Below, piece by piece: positions 21,927 to 30,780 of a stretch of DNA of 55,171 nucleotides. The position numbers and the translations under genes are program-made. Each line of letters opens with the position of its first letter. Within the stretch, counting starts at the first letter, position 1. Origin of the DNA: an uncultured Alphaproteobacteria bacterium (lineage in GTDB: Bacteria > Pseudomonadota > Alphaproteobacteria > HIMB59 > GCA-002718135); the NCBI GenBank assembly GCA_902591485.1, contig CACJAV010000002.1, positions 1 through 55,171 on the forward strand. Direction: 5' to 3'. A model generated the notes under the pieces. The model searched no databases. It saw only the letters and a program-made list of their open reading frames with translations, and had not been told where the DNA came from.

Positions 21927-22554
21927 TATCTTTTCTCCAATCATCTGGATTAGATAAGAATTTTTTTAAGTTTTTTATATCATTTTCTTTATAAATATTT
22001 TTCTTTTCTATAACCGATATAATGTCTTTCCATGTACAAAGAGAATGAATATTAACATTTAATTTTGATATCACAGAGTTTTCTATATTAAAGATATCAT
22101 AATAAAAGATTACAAAAATATCATTTACTATTAATCCAGCTTTTCTCATAGCTTCAACAAATACAACTTTACTTCCCCCGTCAGTAGCAAGATCTTCAAT
22201 TAAAATAGCTTTTTCTTTTTCTTTAAAATGTCCCTCGATTTGTTGGTTTTGACCAAATCCTTTTGGTTTTTTTCTTATATAAACCATTGGCTTTTTTATT
22301 TTTTCAGAAATTATAGCAGCATAAGGAATGCCTGCAGTTTCACCTCCAGCAACTAAATCAAATTGAATTTTGTTTTTTTTAAAATAATTTAACGCTTCAT
22401 TCATAATTAATTCTCTTTCACCTATAAATGAAATAATTTTACGACAATCTACATAAACAGGAGATTTCAAGCCTGAAGTTAGAGTAAAATGATTTACAAA
22501 AGAAAATTTTACAGACTCTATGTCAATTAATTTTTCAGCTATTATTTCTGACAT
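21919..22554 (-). CDS. pyrE: Orotate phosphoribosyltransferase
   Basis: PyrE forms orotidine monophosphate from orotate and PRPP in pyrimidine synthesis. The 211-residue protein has the PRPP-binding motif AILIEDLATDGGSKV (normally VEDVxTTGxS), LVAGGETAGIPYAA, and VYIRKKPKGFGQNQQIEG. The N-terminal FTLTSGLKSPVYVDCRKI is typical. It follows uspA directly and overlaps the downstream nucleotidyltransferase gene. A pyrimidine gene within a sulfite-oxidation run is unusual. Confidence 0.92.
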   Translation of the reverse strand: MSEIIAEKLIDIESVKFSFVNHFTLTSGLKSPVYVDCRKIISFIGERELIMNEALNYFKKNKIQFDLVAGGETAGIPYAAIISEKIKKPMVYIRKKPKGFGQNQQIEGHFKEKEKAILIEDLATDGGSKVVFVEAMRKAGLIVNDIFVIFYYDIFNIENSVISKLNVNIHSLCTWKDIISVIEKKNIYKENDIKNLKKFLSNPDDWRKDNA

Positions 22555-23028
22555 CTATGTTATTAAAGCAATATGATCTTTTGAAAAGTTGCCAGGAACA
22601 ATCATAACAGGCACTCTCATATTTGTTATTTCTTGACTAACCAAAGAATTTATAATGACATTTGATTCTTTGCTTTTTGAATCTGAGTTTGCAGCTAAAA
22701 CTAAGACATTAATATTTTCTTCTTCATCAATCAGTTTTTTTAGTTCTGTGATGGTCTCTCCCTCTCGCACTGCTAAAGCAGGTATTTCACCAGTTTTTTC
22801 TTTGACATAACTCGCTGCTTTTTGGAGAATTTTTTCTGCTTCTTCTCTAGCTTCATTTTTCATTATTTCCGTTACACCTTGAGTTGTTAAAACATCTAAG
22901 GGCTCTACAAATGTTGCAATAATTATTTTACGACTTGTTTTTTTTGATCTGGCGCATGCATATTCTAAAGCAATTTCCATCTCTGGTGACTCATCAGCAA
23001 TAACTAATATATATCGATTATCATTCAT
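22555..23028 (-). CDS. Universal stress protein (UspA family)
   Basis: This 157-residue protein begins MNDNRYILVIADESPEMEIA and ends with VPVMIVPGNFSKD, an alpha/beta Usp-fold layout. The exact ATP-binding G-x2-G-x9-G(S/T) motif is not clear (LAANSDSKSKESNVIINSL), so ATP binding is doubtful. Its start is preceded by AGGAGG, the strongest Shine-Dalgarno seen in the window, with the stop of the upstream gene overlapping as TAATG. It sits between the TIGR02186 gene and pyrE. Function in this context is unknown; a stress or redox role is inference. Confidence 0.82.
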   Translation of the reverse strand: MNDNRYILVIADESPEMEIALEYACARSKKTSRKIIIATFVEPLDVLTTQGVTEIMKNEAREEAEKILQKAASYVKEKTGEIPALAVREGETITELKKLIDEEENINVLVLAANSDSKSKESNVIINSLVSQEITNMRVPVMIVPGNFSKDHIALIT

Positions 23029-23771
23029 TAAGACCTCCTAAATAATGTAGCGGCTAGAAAACCAGATAATATAGCAAATATGATTGCAAACAAACCATAA
23101 GCTGCTGCATTCTTGTGTGCAAAATCATATATTTGACTTCCAATACCTGATTTTTTTAAAGTAATAATTTTTTCTTTCTTATTTAAAATAACATTATTTT
23201 TTATTTGATAGACAATAACCTTATATTCTCCTGGTATTGACTCAGCTGGGAAAAACACTCTTGTTTGAAAAAGTTTGTTCTCTATTTTTTCTACATTATA
23301 TTCCTTAAATAAGTTCTTATCTTTTTTTATTCTAACGAAGTTATTTTTCCAATCATCAAGAGAAATGTCTGAGATAAAATTTCTTTTTGATAGTTTATTT
23401 TCTAGCAATAAATCAAAACTGAGTTCTTCTTTTATTATTGTGGACATGGGAAGAATATCTTTTAGATTTCCAGATGATGCTATAAAAAAAATACTAGGTA
23501 TTTTATTGTAAGTGATTTGCTTAGTGTTAAACCAAAAACCTAAAATTCTCTCTTTTTTTTGGATTAATGCATTTTTTTCAGGCCCTTTGATAGTTATAAG
23601 AGTTTCTTGATCTTCGTTCAATATTCCAAATATAATTATTTCTTTTCCATTGAAATCTGTTTGAATTTTAATGTTATTTTCTGAGAGGTCAAAATATGCT
23701 TCAGCTGAAACTATTTTAACGAGAAATGTTATAATAAAAAATATGGTTAGTAAGAAATGTTTGTGATTCAT
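23028..23771 (-). CDS. TIGR02186 / Alph_Pro_TM membrane protein
   Basis: This 247-residue protein matches what I know of TIGR02186 (PF09608), a family found mainly in alphaproteobacteria and of unknown function. It has a signal peptide (about 1-23, ending VSAEA), a periplasmic beta-rich domain (DFNGKEIIIFGILNEDQETLITIKGPE and KERILGFWFNTKQITY), and one C-terminal membrane helix (about 222-243, YGLFAIIFAILSGFLAATLF). The ATG at 23771 gives a cleaner signal peptide than the ATG seven codons upstream. It lies immediately downstream of soeC and upstream of uspA. In other alphaproteobacteria it is often beside TauE-like sulfite exporters, so a role in sulfite handling or SoeABC function is likely but unproven. 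Confidence 0.8.
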   Translation of the reverse strand: MNHKHFLLTIFFIITFLVKIVSAEAYFDLSENNIKIQTDFNGKEIIIFGILNEDQETLITIKGPEKNALIQKKERILGFWFNTKQITYNKIPSIFFIASSGNLKDILPMSTIIKEELSFDLLLENKLSKRNFISDISLDDWKNNFVRIKKDKNLFKEYNVEKIENKLFQTRVFFPAESIPGEYKVIVYQIKNNVILNKKEKIITLKKSGIGSQIYDFAHKNAAAYGLFAIIFAILSGFLAATLFRRS

Positions 23772-23772
23772 T

Positions 23773-24714
23773 TTAAACTTTATTTTCTCCATAATATAAA
23801 CTTACAACATGTTTTGCTTGGATAAAAAATAAGTATCTTTCAATCAGCATTCCAATTAGAGCAAAAACTAAAGTAATAAAAAAAGATAATTTTAATATAA
23901 AAGCATCGATTATTAGCGTTGCTTCTTGAACAATCATATAAATAGGTAAGACGCAAGAAAGAATGATAAAGCATAATCTTAAAAAATTTGCTTTTTCTTT
24001 TTTGATTTTATTAATCATCTCAGTCGTTAAAAAATTTTTTCCAGTGTGAGGCCCTTCAAAAAACGATACCTTATTATCTTTTCCTAATCCAATTGCTGTG
24101 TTTATAGAGCTAGTGGACTTAGTTCTAATGTGAAACCAATAAATAATTTTTAACATTAAGCATAAAGCTAAACTTAGTAGAGTAAATTGATACAAATGTT
24201 GAACTTCAGACTCGTAGAAACGTGTTAGGCAATAAATGCTTAAAGAGCCAATAGATAGCCCATTAATTAAATAGATTGGAGTGACATATACATTGTTCCA
24301 AGCAGGTACAGTTTTTAAACTAGCATACATTTGTCCTGTGCAGTAAATTGTAATCACAGACAAAATTGAAGCGCTATAAAGAAAATATTTAAATATATCC
24401 ATTTCAAGAAACCATAATAAATAAAATAACATTAGAGGTATGTATGTCAAAACTGCAGCCAAACCTTCTCTTGATAACCAAGAAGATCTCCATTGACTAA
24501 ATGATCTCCATGCTCTTTCAGGATGACCTAAATGAAGAGTAGAGGATAATAGGCCGAGGGTGATAAATAAAAAACTAATTAAAATAAGTGATAATTTAAA
24601 ACCATAATTAAAGTTTATTTCTGCAATTAACGCTAAAAATGATAGACAAATAATTATACCATAACCAGTACCTGACATGACAGTAAAAAAAATTATTGAT
24701 TTACTTGGATGCAT
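23773..24714 (-). CDS. soeC: SoeC-type membrane anchor subunit (DmsC family)
   Basis: This is the membrane subunit that anchors the molybdoenzyme and passes electrons to quinone. The 313-residue protein has about eight hydrophobic helices and DmsC-like sequence (SGTGYGIIICLSFLAL, LHLGHPERAWRSFSQWRSSW, SREGLAAV). The ATG at 24714 (MHPSKSIIFF) fits the family better than the upstream start, which lacks support; it overlaps soeB by 14 bases. Together with soeA and soeB it forms a complete soeABC set. DmsABC or PsrABC subunits are alternatives, but the TauE neighbour favours sulfite oxidation. Confidence 0.83.
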   Translation of the reverse strand: MHPSKSIIFFTVMSGTGYGIIICLSFLALIAEINFNYGFKLSLILISFLFITLGLLSSTLHLGHPERAWRSFSQWRSSWLSREGLAAVLTYIPLMLFYLLWFLEMDIFKYFLYSASILSVITIYCTGQMYASLKTVPAWNNVYVTPIYLINGLSIGSLSIYCLTRFYESEVQHLYQFTLLSLALCLMLKIIYWFHIRTKSTSSINTAIGLGKDNKVSFFEGPHTGKNFLTTEMINKIKKEKANFLRLCFIILSCVLPIYMIVQEATLIIDAFILKLSFFITLVFALIGMLIERYLFFIQAKHVVSLYYGENKV

Positions 24715-25441
24715 CTTCAATAATTTCTTTCCAAGTATCAAAAGAAAAATCATTATCATTAGTTATGGAATTAAGTGCATCATTTTTAAATTGATTATTT
24801 TTTTCTCTTGGCGGTAAATATTTATTTGTTGGCAAGCAATCTTGCTCAGGCATCAAATCATAGCCATTTCTCTCTTCTACGAGTTTGAATATATCAGAGT
24901 TTTCATCACCTAAATCTCCAAAACTTCTGGCACCTGCTGGACATGTAGAAACACATGCTGGTACTCGATCACTTTCAGGGATATTTTCATTATAAATTTT
25001 ATCTACACATAATGTACATTTTTTCATTATACCGGCCTCTTCATCATATTCTCTTGCACCGTAAGGGCAAGACCATGAACATAATTTACAACCTATGCAT
25101 GTTTCAGGGTTTACTAGAACTATTCCATCTTCCTCTCTTTTGTATGAGGCGCCAGTTGGACATACTGTAACACAAGGAGCATCACTACAATGCAAGCAAC
25201 TTTTAGGAAAATGAACTGTTTTACTTCCATTTATTTCAGACTCTACTTCAAAAGTATGAATTCTATTAAACCATACTCCAGTAGGATCATCTCCGTAAGG
25301 ATCAATATCATGTAGAGGCGATGAATGACCTGAAGTATTCCATTCTTTACAATTTACTGCACAAGCATGACAGCCAACGCAAATATCTAAATCAATTACA
25401 AGTCCAAGTTTTTTATTTTGTTTTGCAGGTAAAGATGTCAT
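24701..25441 (-). CDS. soeB: SoeB-type iron-sulfur subunit
   Basis: This 246-residue protein carries four ferredoxin-type cysteine clusters: CVGCHACAVNC, CLHCSDAPCVTVCPTGA, CIGCKLCSWSCPYGAR, and CTLC...CVSTCPAGA. This is the standard four [4Fe-4S] electron-transfer subunit of membrane-bound molybdoenzymes. There is no Tat or Sec signal, so it faces the cytoplasm like the described SoeABC enzymes. Its ATG overlaps the soeA stop as ATGA, and soeC starts inside its 3' end. Confidence 0.9.
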   Translation of the reverse strand: MTSLPAKQNKKLGLVIDLDICVGCHACAVNCKEWNTSGHSSPLHDIDPYGDDPTGVWFNRIHTFEVESEINGSKTVHFPKSCLHCSDAPCVTVCPTGASYKREEDGIVLVNPETCIGCKLCSWSCPYGAREYDEEAGIMKKCTLCVDKIYNENIPESDRVPACVSTCPAGARSFGDLGDENSDIFKLVEERNGYDLMPEQDCLPTNKYLPPREKNNQFKNDALNSITNDNDFSFDTWKEIIEDASK

Positions 25442-28365
25442 TTTATGTTTTTACTATTTCCTATATATTCTTGATTTAAAGTTAAATTATTATCTTTAAA
25501 TTCTTTTGTGAACTGTTTGCCATAATCACTAATATACATATTTTTTCGAGATTTATTTTTTATGGTGTCGAAATTAGGGTAAATTTTACCATCTATTTCT
25601 TCATCCTTACATTTGTATATTTTTACTTTTAAATCATACCACGCAGCCTGACCTGTAATAGGGTCTGAGTTTGATAACTGTGAATTTCTATTACCTTCAT
25701 TAGGCAACACATCTGAAATTAGATGATTTAATAAAAAACCTTTATTTGATTCAGGAGCTCCTGGACTTAAATTCCAAGCACCTTTTCTTTTTCCAATTGC
25801 ATTCCATGTCCAAACAGTATTCTTGTTTACACCTTTCATAACACGACATTGAACTTTTATTTTACTACTAAAGCTCTCTAGCCATACCCAATCTAGATTT
25901 TTGAGATTATTTTCTTGAGCTATGTACTCACTTATATAGAGATAATTAAGGTTAGTAATTTGTCTTAACCACGCATTTTGTGAACCCCATGAATGATACA
26001 TATGAGGTGGTCTTTGAGTTACCGCATAAAGATCAAAATTTTTGCCTTTTTCTTTATTGATCTTTTCTTCAAATGGTTGATACCAGGTTGGTACAGGATT
26101 AAAATATTTTGTGATCCTATCTTTTAAATGATCAGGTGGAATTTTATCTCCATAACCTTCACCTGCAAGTTTAAATTTTTGCATTTCTTCACTATACATT
26201 TGTATAATAATAGGTTCTTTTTTATTTATCCATCCCATTTCATAGGCGAAATTTAAATAATGCTTATTTGTGAATTTATAATATTTTTGATTGTCATTGA
26301 ATTCATAATTATGAAAACATCCGTTTTGAATATACTCTTCAAGTTGATTTTTATTTATTTCACCTTTCCCAAACTGATTTCCGTTTCCTCTCCAACCTGC
26401 TAAAGGTCCTATACCAGGTTGTCTTTCGTGATTAACAATATAATCGCTGTATCCATTTGGATATTTTGGCGACATATCTTCATTTACAAAACCTGGAAGC
26501 CCTAACCTTGCTCCGAGATCAATTAGTACGTCCTGAAATGGTTTTACATCTCTTGTTGGTTTTATAATTGGTTGTCGAATTGCATCGGCTGCACTATCTG
26601 CTGAACTTATGGGCCTATCCAAGAGAGATATACAATCCCATCTCTCTAAATATGTTGTATCAGGTAATACAAGGTCTGCATAAGGAACCGTTTCAGAATA
26701 ATATGCATCACTATAAATAATTTTAGGAATTTTATACTCTCCAGTTTCTTTGTCTTTATTGGTTAATTTTTTAATTGTCTCTTCGGTATTCATTGATGAA
26801 TTCCATGCCATATTTGCCATATACATAAAAAGAACATCAATTTTATATGGGTCACCCTTCCAAGCATTGTTAATGACCATATGCATTAAACCATGTGCAG
26901 ATAATGGATTTTCCCAACTGTATGCTTTATCAATTCTTAGTGGTTTTTCATTTTCATCGGTCAGAAGATCTTCAGGAGATGTTGGAAACCCTAATGGCAT
27001 TCCTCCAATTGGAGTGTTAGGCTTTACTATTTTACCTGCAGGCTTTGGTCCAGGGACTACATGTTTTGGATATGGCGCTTTGTACCTAAACCCCCCTGGT
27101 ACATCTATAGATCCAATTAAAGTTTGAAGAATGTGAATTAATTTACATGTATTAAATCCATTCGAATGAGCAGAAATACCTCTCATAGCATGCATTGAAA
27201 CTGGTCTTCCTTTAAAAGATGAGTGTTTTTTTCCATTATGATCTTCCCAATCAACTTTGATTTCTATTTCTTTTTCAAAAGCAGTTTCAGCTATTTCTGC
27301 AGCAATTTTTTTTATTACTTTTGCATCAATATCAATTAATTTGGAAATATTTTCTGGTTTGTATTTTGGATTTAAATATTCCTTTGATAAAAATTCAAAG
27401 GAAGGAATCACCTCAATATCATTATATTTATATTTTCCAAAAAAAGCAGAGTTTGTATTTTCTATATCAGAGGAAAAAATTTTAGTATTTTTACAGTATA
27501 CAACTGGAAGATTATTTTCATCTCTTGCAAATAAACCATGTTTTGCATTCCCAGGGATATTATAGACCAGCCAATTAGCATTCGTATATTTGCTTAAGTA
27601 CTGCCAATCTACTTTATTAGATTTTAATAACTCGTAAATTAAACTATGAACAAATAAACCATCAGTACCTGGCCGTATACCTATCCACTCATCAGCAATA
27701 GCCGAATAGCCTGTCTTTACAGGATTCACAGAAACAAATTTACTATCAACCTTTGATTTTAATTTACCCAAACCCATTTTTATTGGGTTGGAGTCATGAT
27801 CTTCAGCACATCCAAATAAAATAAAATATTTAGTATGTTCCCAATCGACCTCACCAAATTCCCAAAAGGAACCTCCAATTGTATAAAGTCCTGCTGCTGC
27901 CATGTTAACAGAACAAAAACCTCCGTGGGCAGCAAAATTGCAAGTTCCAAATTGATTAGCCCACCAACCAGTTAATGATTGGCTTTGATCTCTTCCAGTA
28001 AAAAAGGCAAGTTTTTTAGGATCTGTATTTCTAATATCAGATAACCAAGTTGTTGCTATTTGCATAGCTTCATCCCATTCAATTTCTTTAAATTCTCCCT
28101 TGCCTCTCTCACCAATTCTTAGAAGAGGTTTGGATAACTTAGCGGGAGAATTTTGCTGCATAATTCCCGCTGAGCCTTTTGCGCAAAGAACCCCTTTATT
28201 TGTAGGATGATCCTTGTTACCTTCAATGTATCGAATTTGATTATCTAACATGTGTACATCAATCCCACATCTGCAAGCACACATGTAACAGGTGGTCTGC
28301 TTTATTTCATCACTTACTCGCGGTGAAGTTTTTACAATTTCTTTTTGATTTTTAAATGGGTTCAT
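25438..28365 (-). CDS. soeA: Sulfite dehydrogenase (quinone) molybdopterin subunit SoeA
   Basis: This 975-residue protein is a DMSO-reductase-family molybdopterin oxidoreductase. Near the N-terminus it has a [4Fe-4S] motif with C26, C29, C33 and C61 (CYMCACRCG...LCAKG). The likely metal ligand is C151 in HGGFCSVNMA. Length and the B and C partners fit SoeA, which oxidises sulfite to sulfate at the cytoplasmic side of the membrane. No twin-arginine signal is present, as expected for SoeA and unlike periplasmic thiosulfate or polysulfide reductases. It is flanked by a TauE-like exporter and cofactor genes. The reaction direction is inferred from context, and reductase function cannot be fully excluded. 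Confidence 0.85.
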   Translation of the reverse strand: MNPFKNQKEIVKTSPRVSDEIKQTTCYMCACRCGIDVHMLDNQIRYIEGNKDHPTNKGVLCAKGSAGIMQQNSPAKLSKPLLRIGERGKGEFKEIEWDEAMQIATTWLSDIRNTDPKKLAFFTGRDQSQSLTGWWANQFGTCNFAAHGGFCSVNMAAAGLYTIGGSFWEFGEVDWEHTKYFILFGCAEDHDSNPIKMGLGKLKSKVDSKFVSVNPVKTGYSAIADEWIGIRPGTDGLFVHSLIYELLKSNKVDWQYLSKYTNANWLVYNIPGNAKHGLFARDENNLPVVYCKNTKIFSSDIENTNSAFFGKYKYNDIEVIPSFEFLSKEYLNPKYKPENISKLIDIDAKVIKKIAAEIAETAFEKEIEIKVDWEDHNGKKHSSFKGRPVSMHAMRGISAHSNGFNTCKLIHILQTLIGSIDVPGGFRYKAPYPKHVVPGPKPAGKIVKPNTPIGGMPLGFPTSPEDLLTDENEKPLRIDKAYSWENPLSAHGLMHMVINNAWKGDPYKIDVLFMYMANMAWNSSMNTEETIKKLTNKDKETGEYKIPKIIYSDAYYSETVPYADLVLPDTTYLERWDCISLLDRPISSADSAADAIRQPIIKPTRDVKPFQDVLIDLGARLGLPGFVNEDMSPKYPNGYSDYIVNHERQPGIGPLAGWRGNGNQFGKGEINKNQLEEYIQNGCFHNYEFNDNQKYYKFTNKHYLNFAYEMGWINKKEPIIIQMYSEEMQKFKLAGEGYGDKIPPDHLKDRITKYFNPVPTWYQPFEEKINKEKGKNFDLYAVTQRPPHMYHSWGSQNAWLRQITNLNYLYISEYIAQENNLKNLDWVWLESFSSKIKVQCRVMKGVNKNTVWTWNAIGKRKGAWNLSPGAPESNKGFLLNHLISDVLPNEGNRNSQLSNSDPITGQAAWYDLKVKIYKCKDEEIDGKIYPNFDTIKNKSRKNMYISDYGKQFTKEFKDNNLTLNQEYIGNSKNIK

Positions 28366-29279
28366 TAAATTAATGATGTTGAAAATAAATCAGAAGGCGT
28401 AAGAATCAAATCTGTCAAAATTTTTGCACAAACAAGTAAAACTAAAATTGCTAGAATGCCTCGTAAATATTCGGCTTTTAGTTTTGTACCTATTCTAACA
28501 CCTATTTGAGCTCCAATAACACCACCAAGAATCATTAAAGCAGATAATACAATATCAACTGTTTGATTAAGATAAGATTGAAAGAAAGTTGAGTTAGCTG
28601 TTACAAAAATGATTTGAAACAATGAGGTTCCTACAACAACATTTGTTGACATTCCTAATATGTAAACCATTGCAGGTATCATTATGAAACCTCCACCTAC
28701 ACCCATCATTGATGATAAAACACCAACAAAAAAACCAATCAAAATTGGTGGGATTGCAGATATGTATAATTTTGAGCGATGGAATCTTAGTTTAAAAGGA
28801 AGACCGTGTATCCAAGAGTGTTGATGAAGTTTTGTTCTAATTGCAGATGTTGTTCTGTAGTTTTTAATTGTAGTTTTGGCACTCTCAAAAGCCATTGACA
28901 CTCCAATGAAGCCAAGAAAAACTAAAAATAAAAACTGAATTACAATATCAATTTGTCCATAAGTCTTTAGCAGTTTAAATAAATTAACTCCCAAAGTTGA
29001 ACCTACCAAACCTCCTGATAATAGAAAAAAACCCATCTTAAAATCTACATTTTTTTTTCGCCAGTGCGCAATTACGCCAGATACGCTTGACGCTAATACG
29101 TGAGGAGCTTCAGATCCAACTGCTACAACTGGAGGTATGCCAAGAAATATTAAAAGAGGAGTCATTAAAAAACCTCCACCGACTCCAAATAGACCTGATA
29201 AAGCTCCTACGAGCATACCTATAAATACTATTAAGAAAATATTTATATTAATTTCAGCAATGGGAAGATAAATTGACAT
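28365..29279 (-). CDS. TauE/SafE family sulfite exporter
   Basis: This 304-residue polytopic membrane protein has the TauE/SafE duplication: two copies of a glycine-rich helix motif, LVGALSGLFGVGGGFLMTPLL (about 21-41) and FFVGVLSSMMGVGGGFIMIPA (about 183-203). Family members export sulfite or sulfoacetate, or import sulfur compounds. Its stop overlaps the soeA ATG as TAATG, so it is in the same operon. A sulfite exporter beside a sulfite dehydrogenase suggests this cell generates cytoplasmic sulfite and must both oxidise and vent it. Substrate is inferred from family and context. Confidence 0.88.
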   Translation of the reverse strand: MSIYLPIAEININIFLIVFIGMLVGALSGLFGVGGGFLMTPLLIFLGIPPVVAVGSEAPHVLASSVSGVIAHWRKKNVDFKMGFFLLSGGLVGSTLGVNLFKLLKTYGQIDIVIQFLFLVFLGFIGVSMAFESAKTTIKNYRTTSAIRTKLHQHSWIHGLPFKLRFHRSKLYISAIPPILIGFFVGVLSSMMGVGGGFIMIPAMVYILGMSTNVVVGTSLFQIIFVTANSTFFQSYLNQTVDIVLSALMILGGVIGAQIGVRIGTKLKAEYLRGILAILVLLVCAKILTDLILTPSDLFSTSLI

Positions 29280-29327
29280 TATTTCTAATATTAATTTATA
29301 TTCTTATTATTTAGATTATCCAGAAAA

Positions 29328-29963
29328 TTATTGTATTTTTAATGAGTTCTCAATTTTAGTTGCTTCCTCTAAATCAGATCTAGTATTAATATTAAAAAAA
29401 TAATTTTCGTTCTCAAAATTCAAAATTTCATAATTTTGCATATTTACCCAATTCATAATTTTTCTATCTTTTTTTTCAAGAAAATGACCAAGTCTATTTA
29501 GTAATGAAACATGCCATAGACCTATGACTGGATGAATTTTATCAGCACTTTTTGCTAAAATTATTTTTGATTTTTTGTTAAATTCAGATTTGAAGAATTT
29601 GTTGATTATTTTTTCATATAAAAAAGGAGTATCTGATGGAGTGGTAAGCACCCATTCGATATTTTTTTTATTTTGCAATATCCATTTTATCGAAGAGTAT
29701 ATTCCTGCAAGTGGACCTTGAAAATTTTCTGTTTGATCTCTAATCAAATTTAGACCTGTATCAAAAAACTCCTTTTCGTCTGAATTTATATTTAATGCAA
29801 TATCAATATTTAAATTTTTAAAATTATCTATAATTCTTTTTAAAAGAGAAGCATTATTAAATTTATATAAAGTTTTAAAACCTCCTCCAAAGCGTTTAGA
29901 TTGCCCTCCTGCAAGAATTACTAAATGTGTTTTTGATTTATCTATAATCAATTCTCTTCTCAC
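29328..29963 (-). CDS. mobA: Molybdenum cofactor guanylyltransferase MobA
   Basis: MobA adds GMP to Mo-molybdopterin to give the bis-MGD cofactor used by DMSO-reductase-family enzymes such as SoeA and the formate dehydrogenase here. The 211-residue protein has the nucleotide-binding loop VILAGGQSKRFGGG and TTPSDTPFL, the acceptor-site motif (normally xxCDxPFL). The start is GTG at 29963, inside the end of fdhD; TTG four codons later is possible. It is separated from the downstream tauE gene by 48 bp. Confidence 0.88.
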   Translation of the reverse strand: MRRELIIDKSKTHLVILAGGQSKRFGGGFKTLYKFNNASLLKRIIDNFKNLNIDIALNINSDEKEFFDTGLNLIRDQTENFQGPLAGIYSSIKWILQNKKNIEWVLTTPSDTPFLYEKIINKFFKSEFNKKSKIILAKSADKIHPVIGLWHVSLLNRLGHFLEKKDRKIMNWVNMQNYEILNFENENYFFNINTRSDLEEATKIENSLKIQ

Positions 29964-30756
29964 CTGATAAAACTAAATATTTTTTACCCTTTGCTCTTCC
30001 AATAAGCGTAAGATTAGTTTTTTTTGCTAGCTCAACACCCCAAGATGTAAAACCAGATCTTGATATTAATATTGGAATTTTCATTTTTACAGTTTTAATA
30101 ACCATTTCACTTGTTAATCTTCCGGTCGTGTAAAATATTTTATTTGTTCCAGCGATTTTTTTTAAAAACATATATCCAGCAATTTTATCAACTGCATTAT
30201 GACGTCCAACATCCTCCATATAAATAATCGGATTGTTATTGTGAATAATTGCACATCCATGAATAGCGCCTGCCTCTAAATATAAACTTGGAGTTAAATT
30301 TATTTTCTTTGATATTTCATAAATCCATGAATGCATAATTTTCTTTTTTGATTTAATTTTAGTTTTTAAAATTTCATCATAAACATCGCCAAATACTGTA
30401 CCAACAGCGCACCCACTCGTGGTTACTTTTCTTTTTAATTTAGTTTCGTAATTAGTTTTTCTTAACGTTCTCACAACTATGACTTTCAACTCAGCGTCAT
30501 ACTCAACTTTTTTAATCTGATCGTTCAATTTTAACATATTTTGATTGAGTAAATATCCAACAGCAAGATACTTTGGGTGATCACCAACAGTCATAAGAGT
30601 TACAATTTCTTGATTATTTAAATAAATTGTTAGATCTTTTTCTATAATAACCTTAGTTTTTATTCTTTTAAAACTTTCATCAAAACCACTAATTTCTTCA
30701 GTAAGCTTCTTATCTTTAGGATTTGGCGCAACTAAATATTTAATTTTTTTCTTCAT
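29938..30756 (-). CDS. fdhD: Formate dehydrogenase accessory sulfurtransferase FdhD
   Basis: FdhD transfers sulfur from a cysteine desulfurase to the metal cofactor of formate dehydrogenases. This 272-residue protein has TTSGCAVGTVFGD (the catalytic cysteine region) and MEDVGRHNAVDKIAGYMF, which are diagnostic. The ATG at 30756 (MKKKIKYLV) is preferred over the TTG 18 bases upstream. Only one cysteine is present at the active loop where E. coli has C-x2-C; the essential first one is kept. It is the first gene of the long minus-strand run and is 24 bp from the divergent tupB. Confidence 0.9.
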   Translation of the reverse strand: MKKKIKYLVAPNPKDKKLTEEISGFDESFKRIKTKVIIEKDLTIYLNNQEIVTLMTVGDHPKYLAVGYLLNQNMLKLNDQIKKVEYDAELKVIVVRTLRKTNYETKLKRKVTTSGCAVGTVFGDVYDEILKTKIKSKKKIMHSWIYEISKKINLTPSLYLEAGAIHGCAIIHNNNPIIYMEDVGRHNAVDKIAGYMFLKKIAGTNKIFYTTGRLTSEMVIKTVKMKIPILISRSGFTSWGVELAKKTNLTLIGRAKGKKYLVLSGEKRIDYR

Positions 30757-30780
30757 AATATATTCTGATAACAACTTTAT

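Noticed and set aside
25438-28365. SoeA as a nitrate reductase, formate dehydrogenase or thiosulfate/polysulfide reductase
   Set aside because: No Tat signal as in periplasmic PhsA/PsrA, no NarG-type metal-site aspartate, and the neighbouring sulfite exporter favours sulfite oxidation. Not fully excluded.
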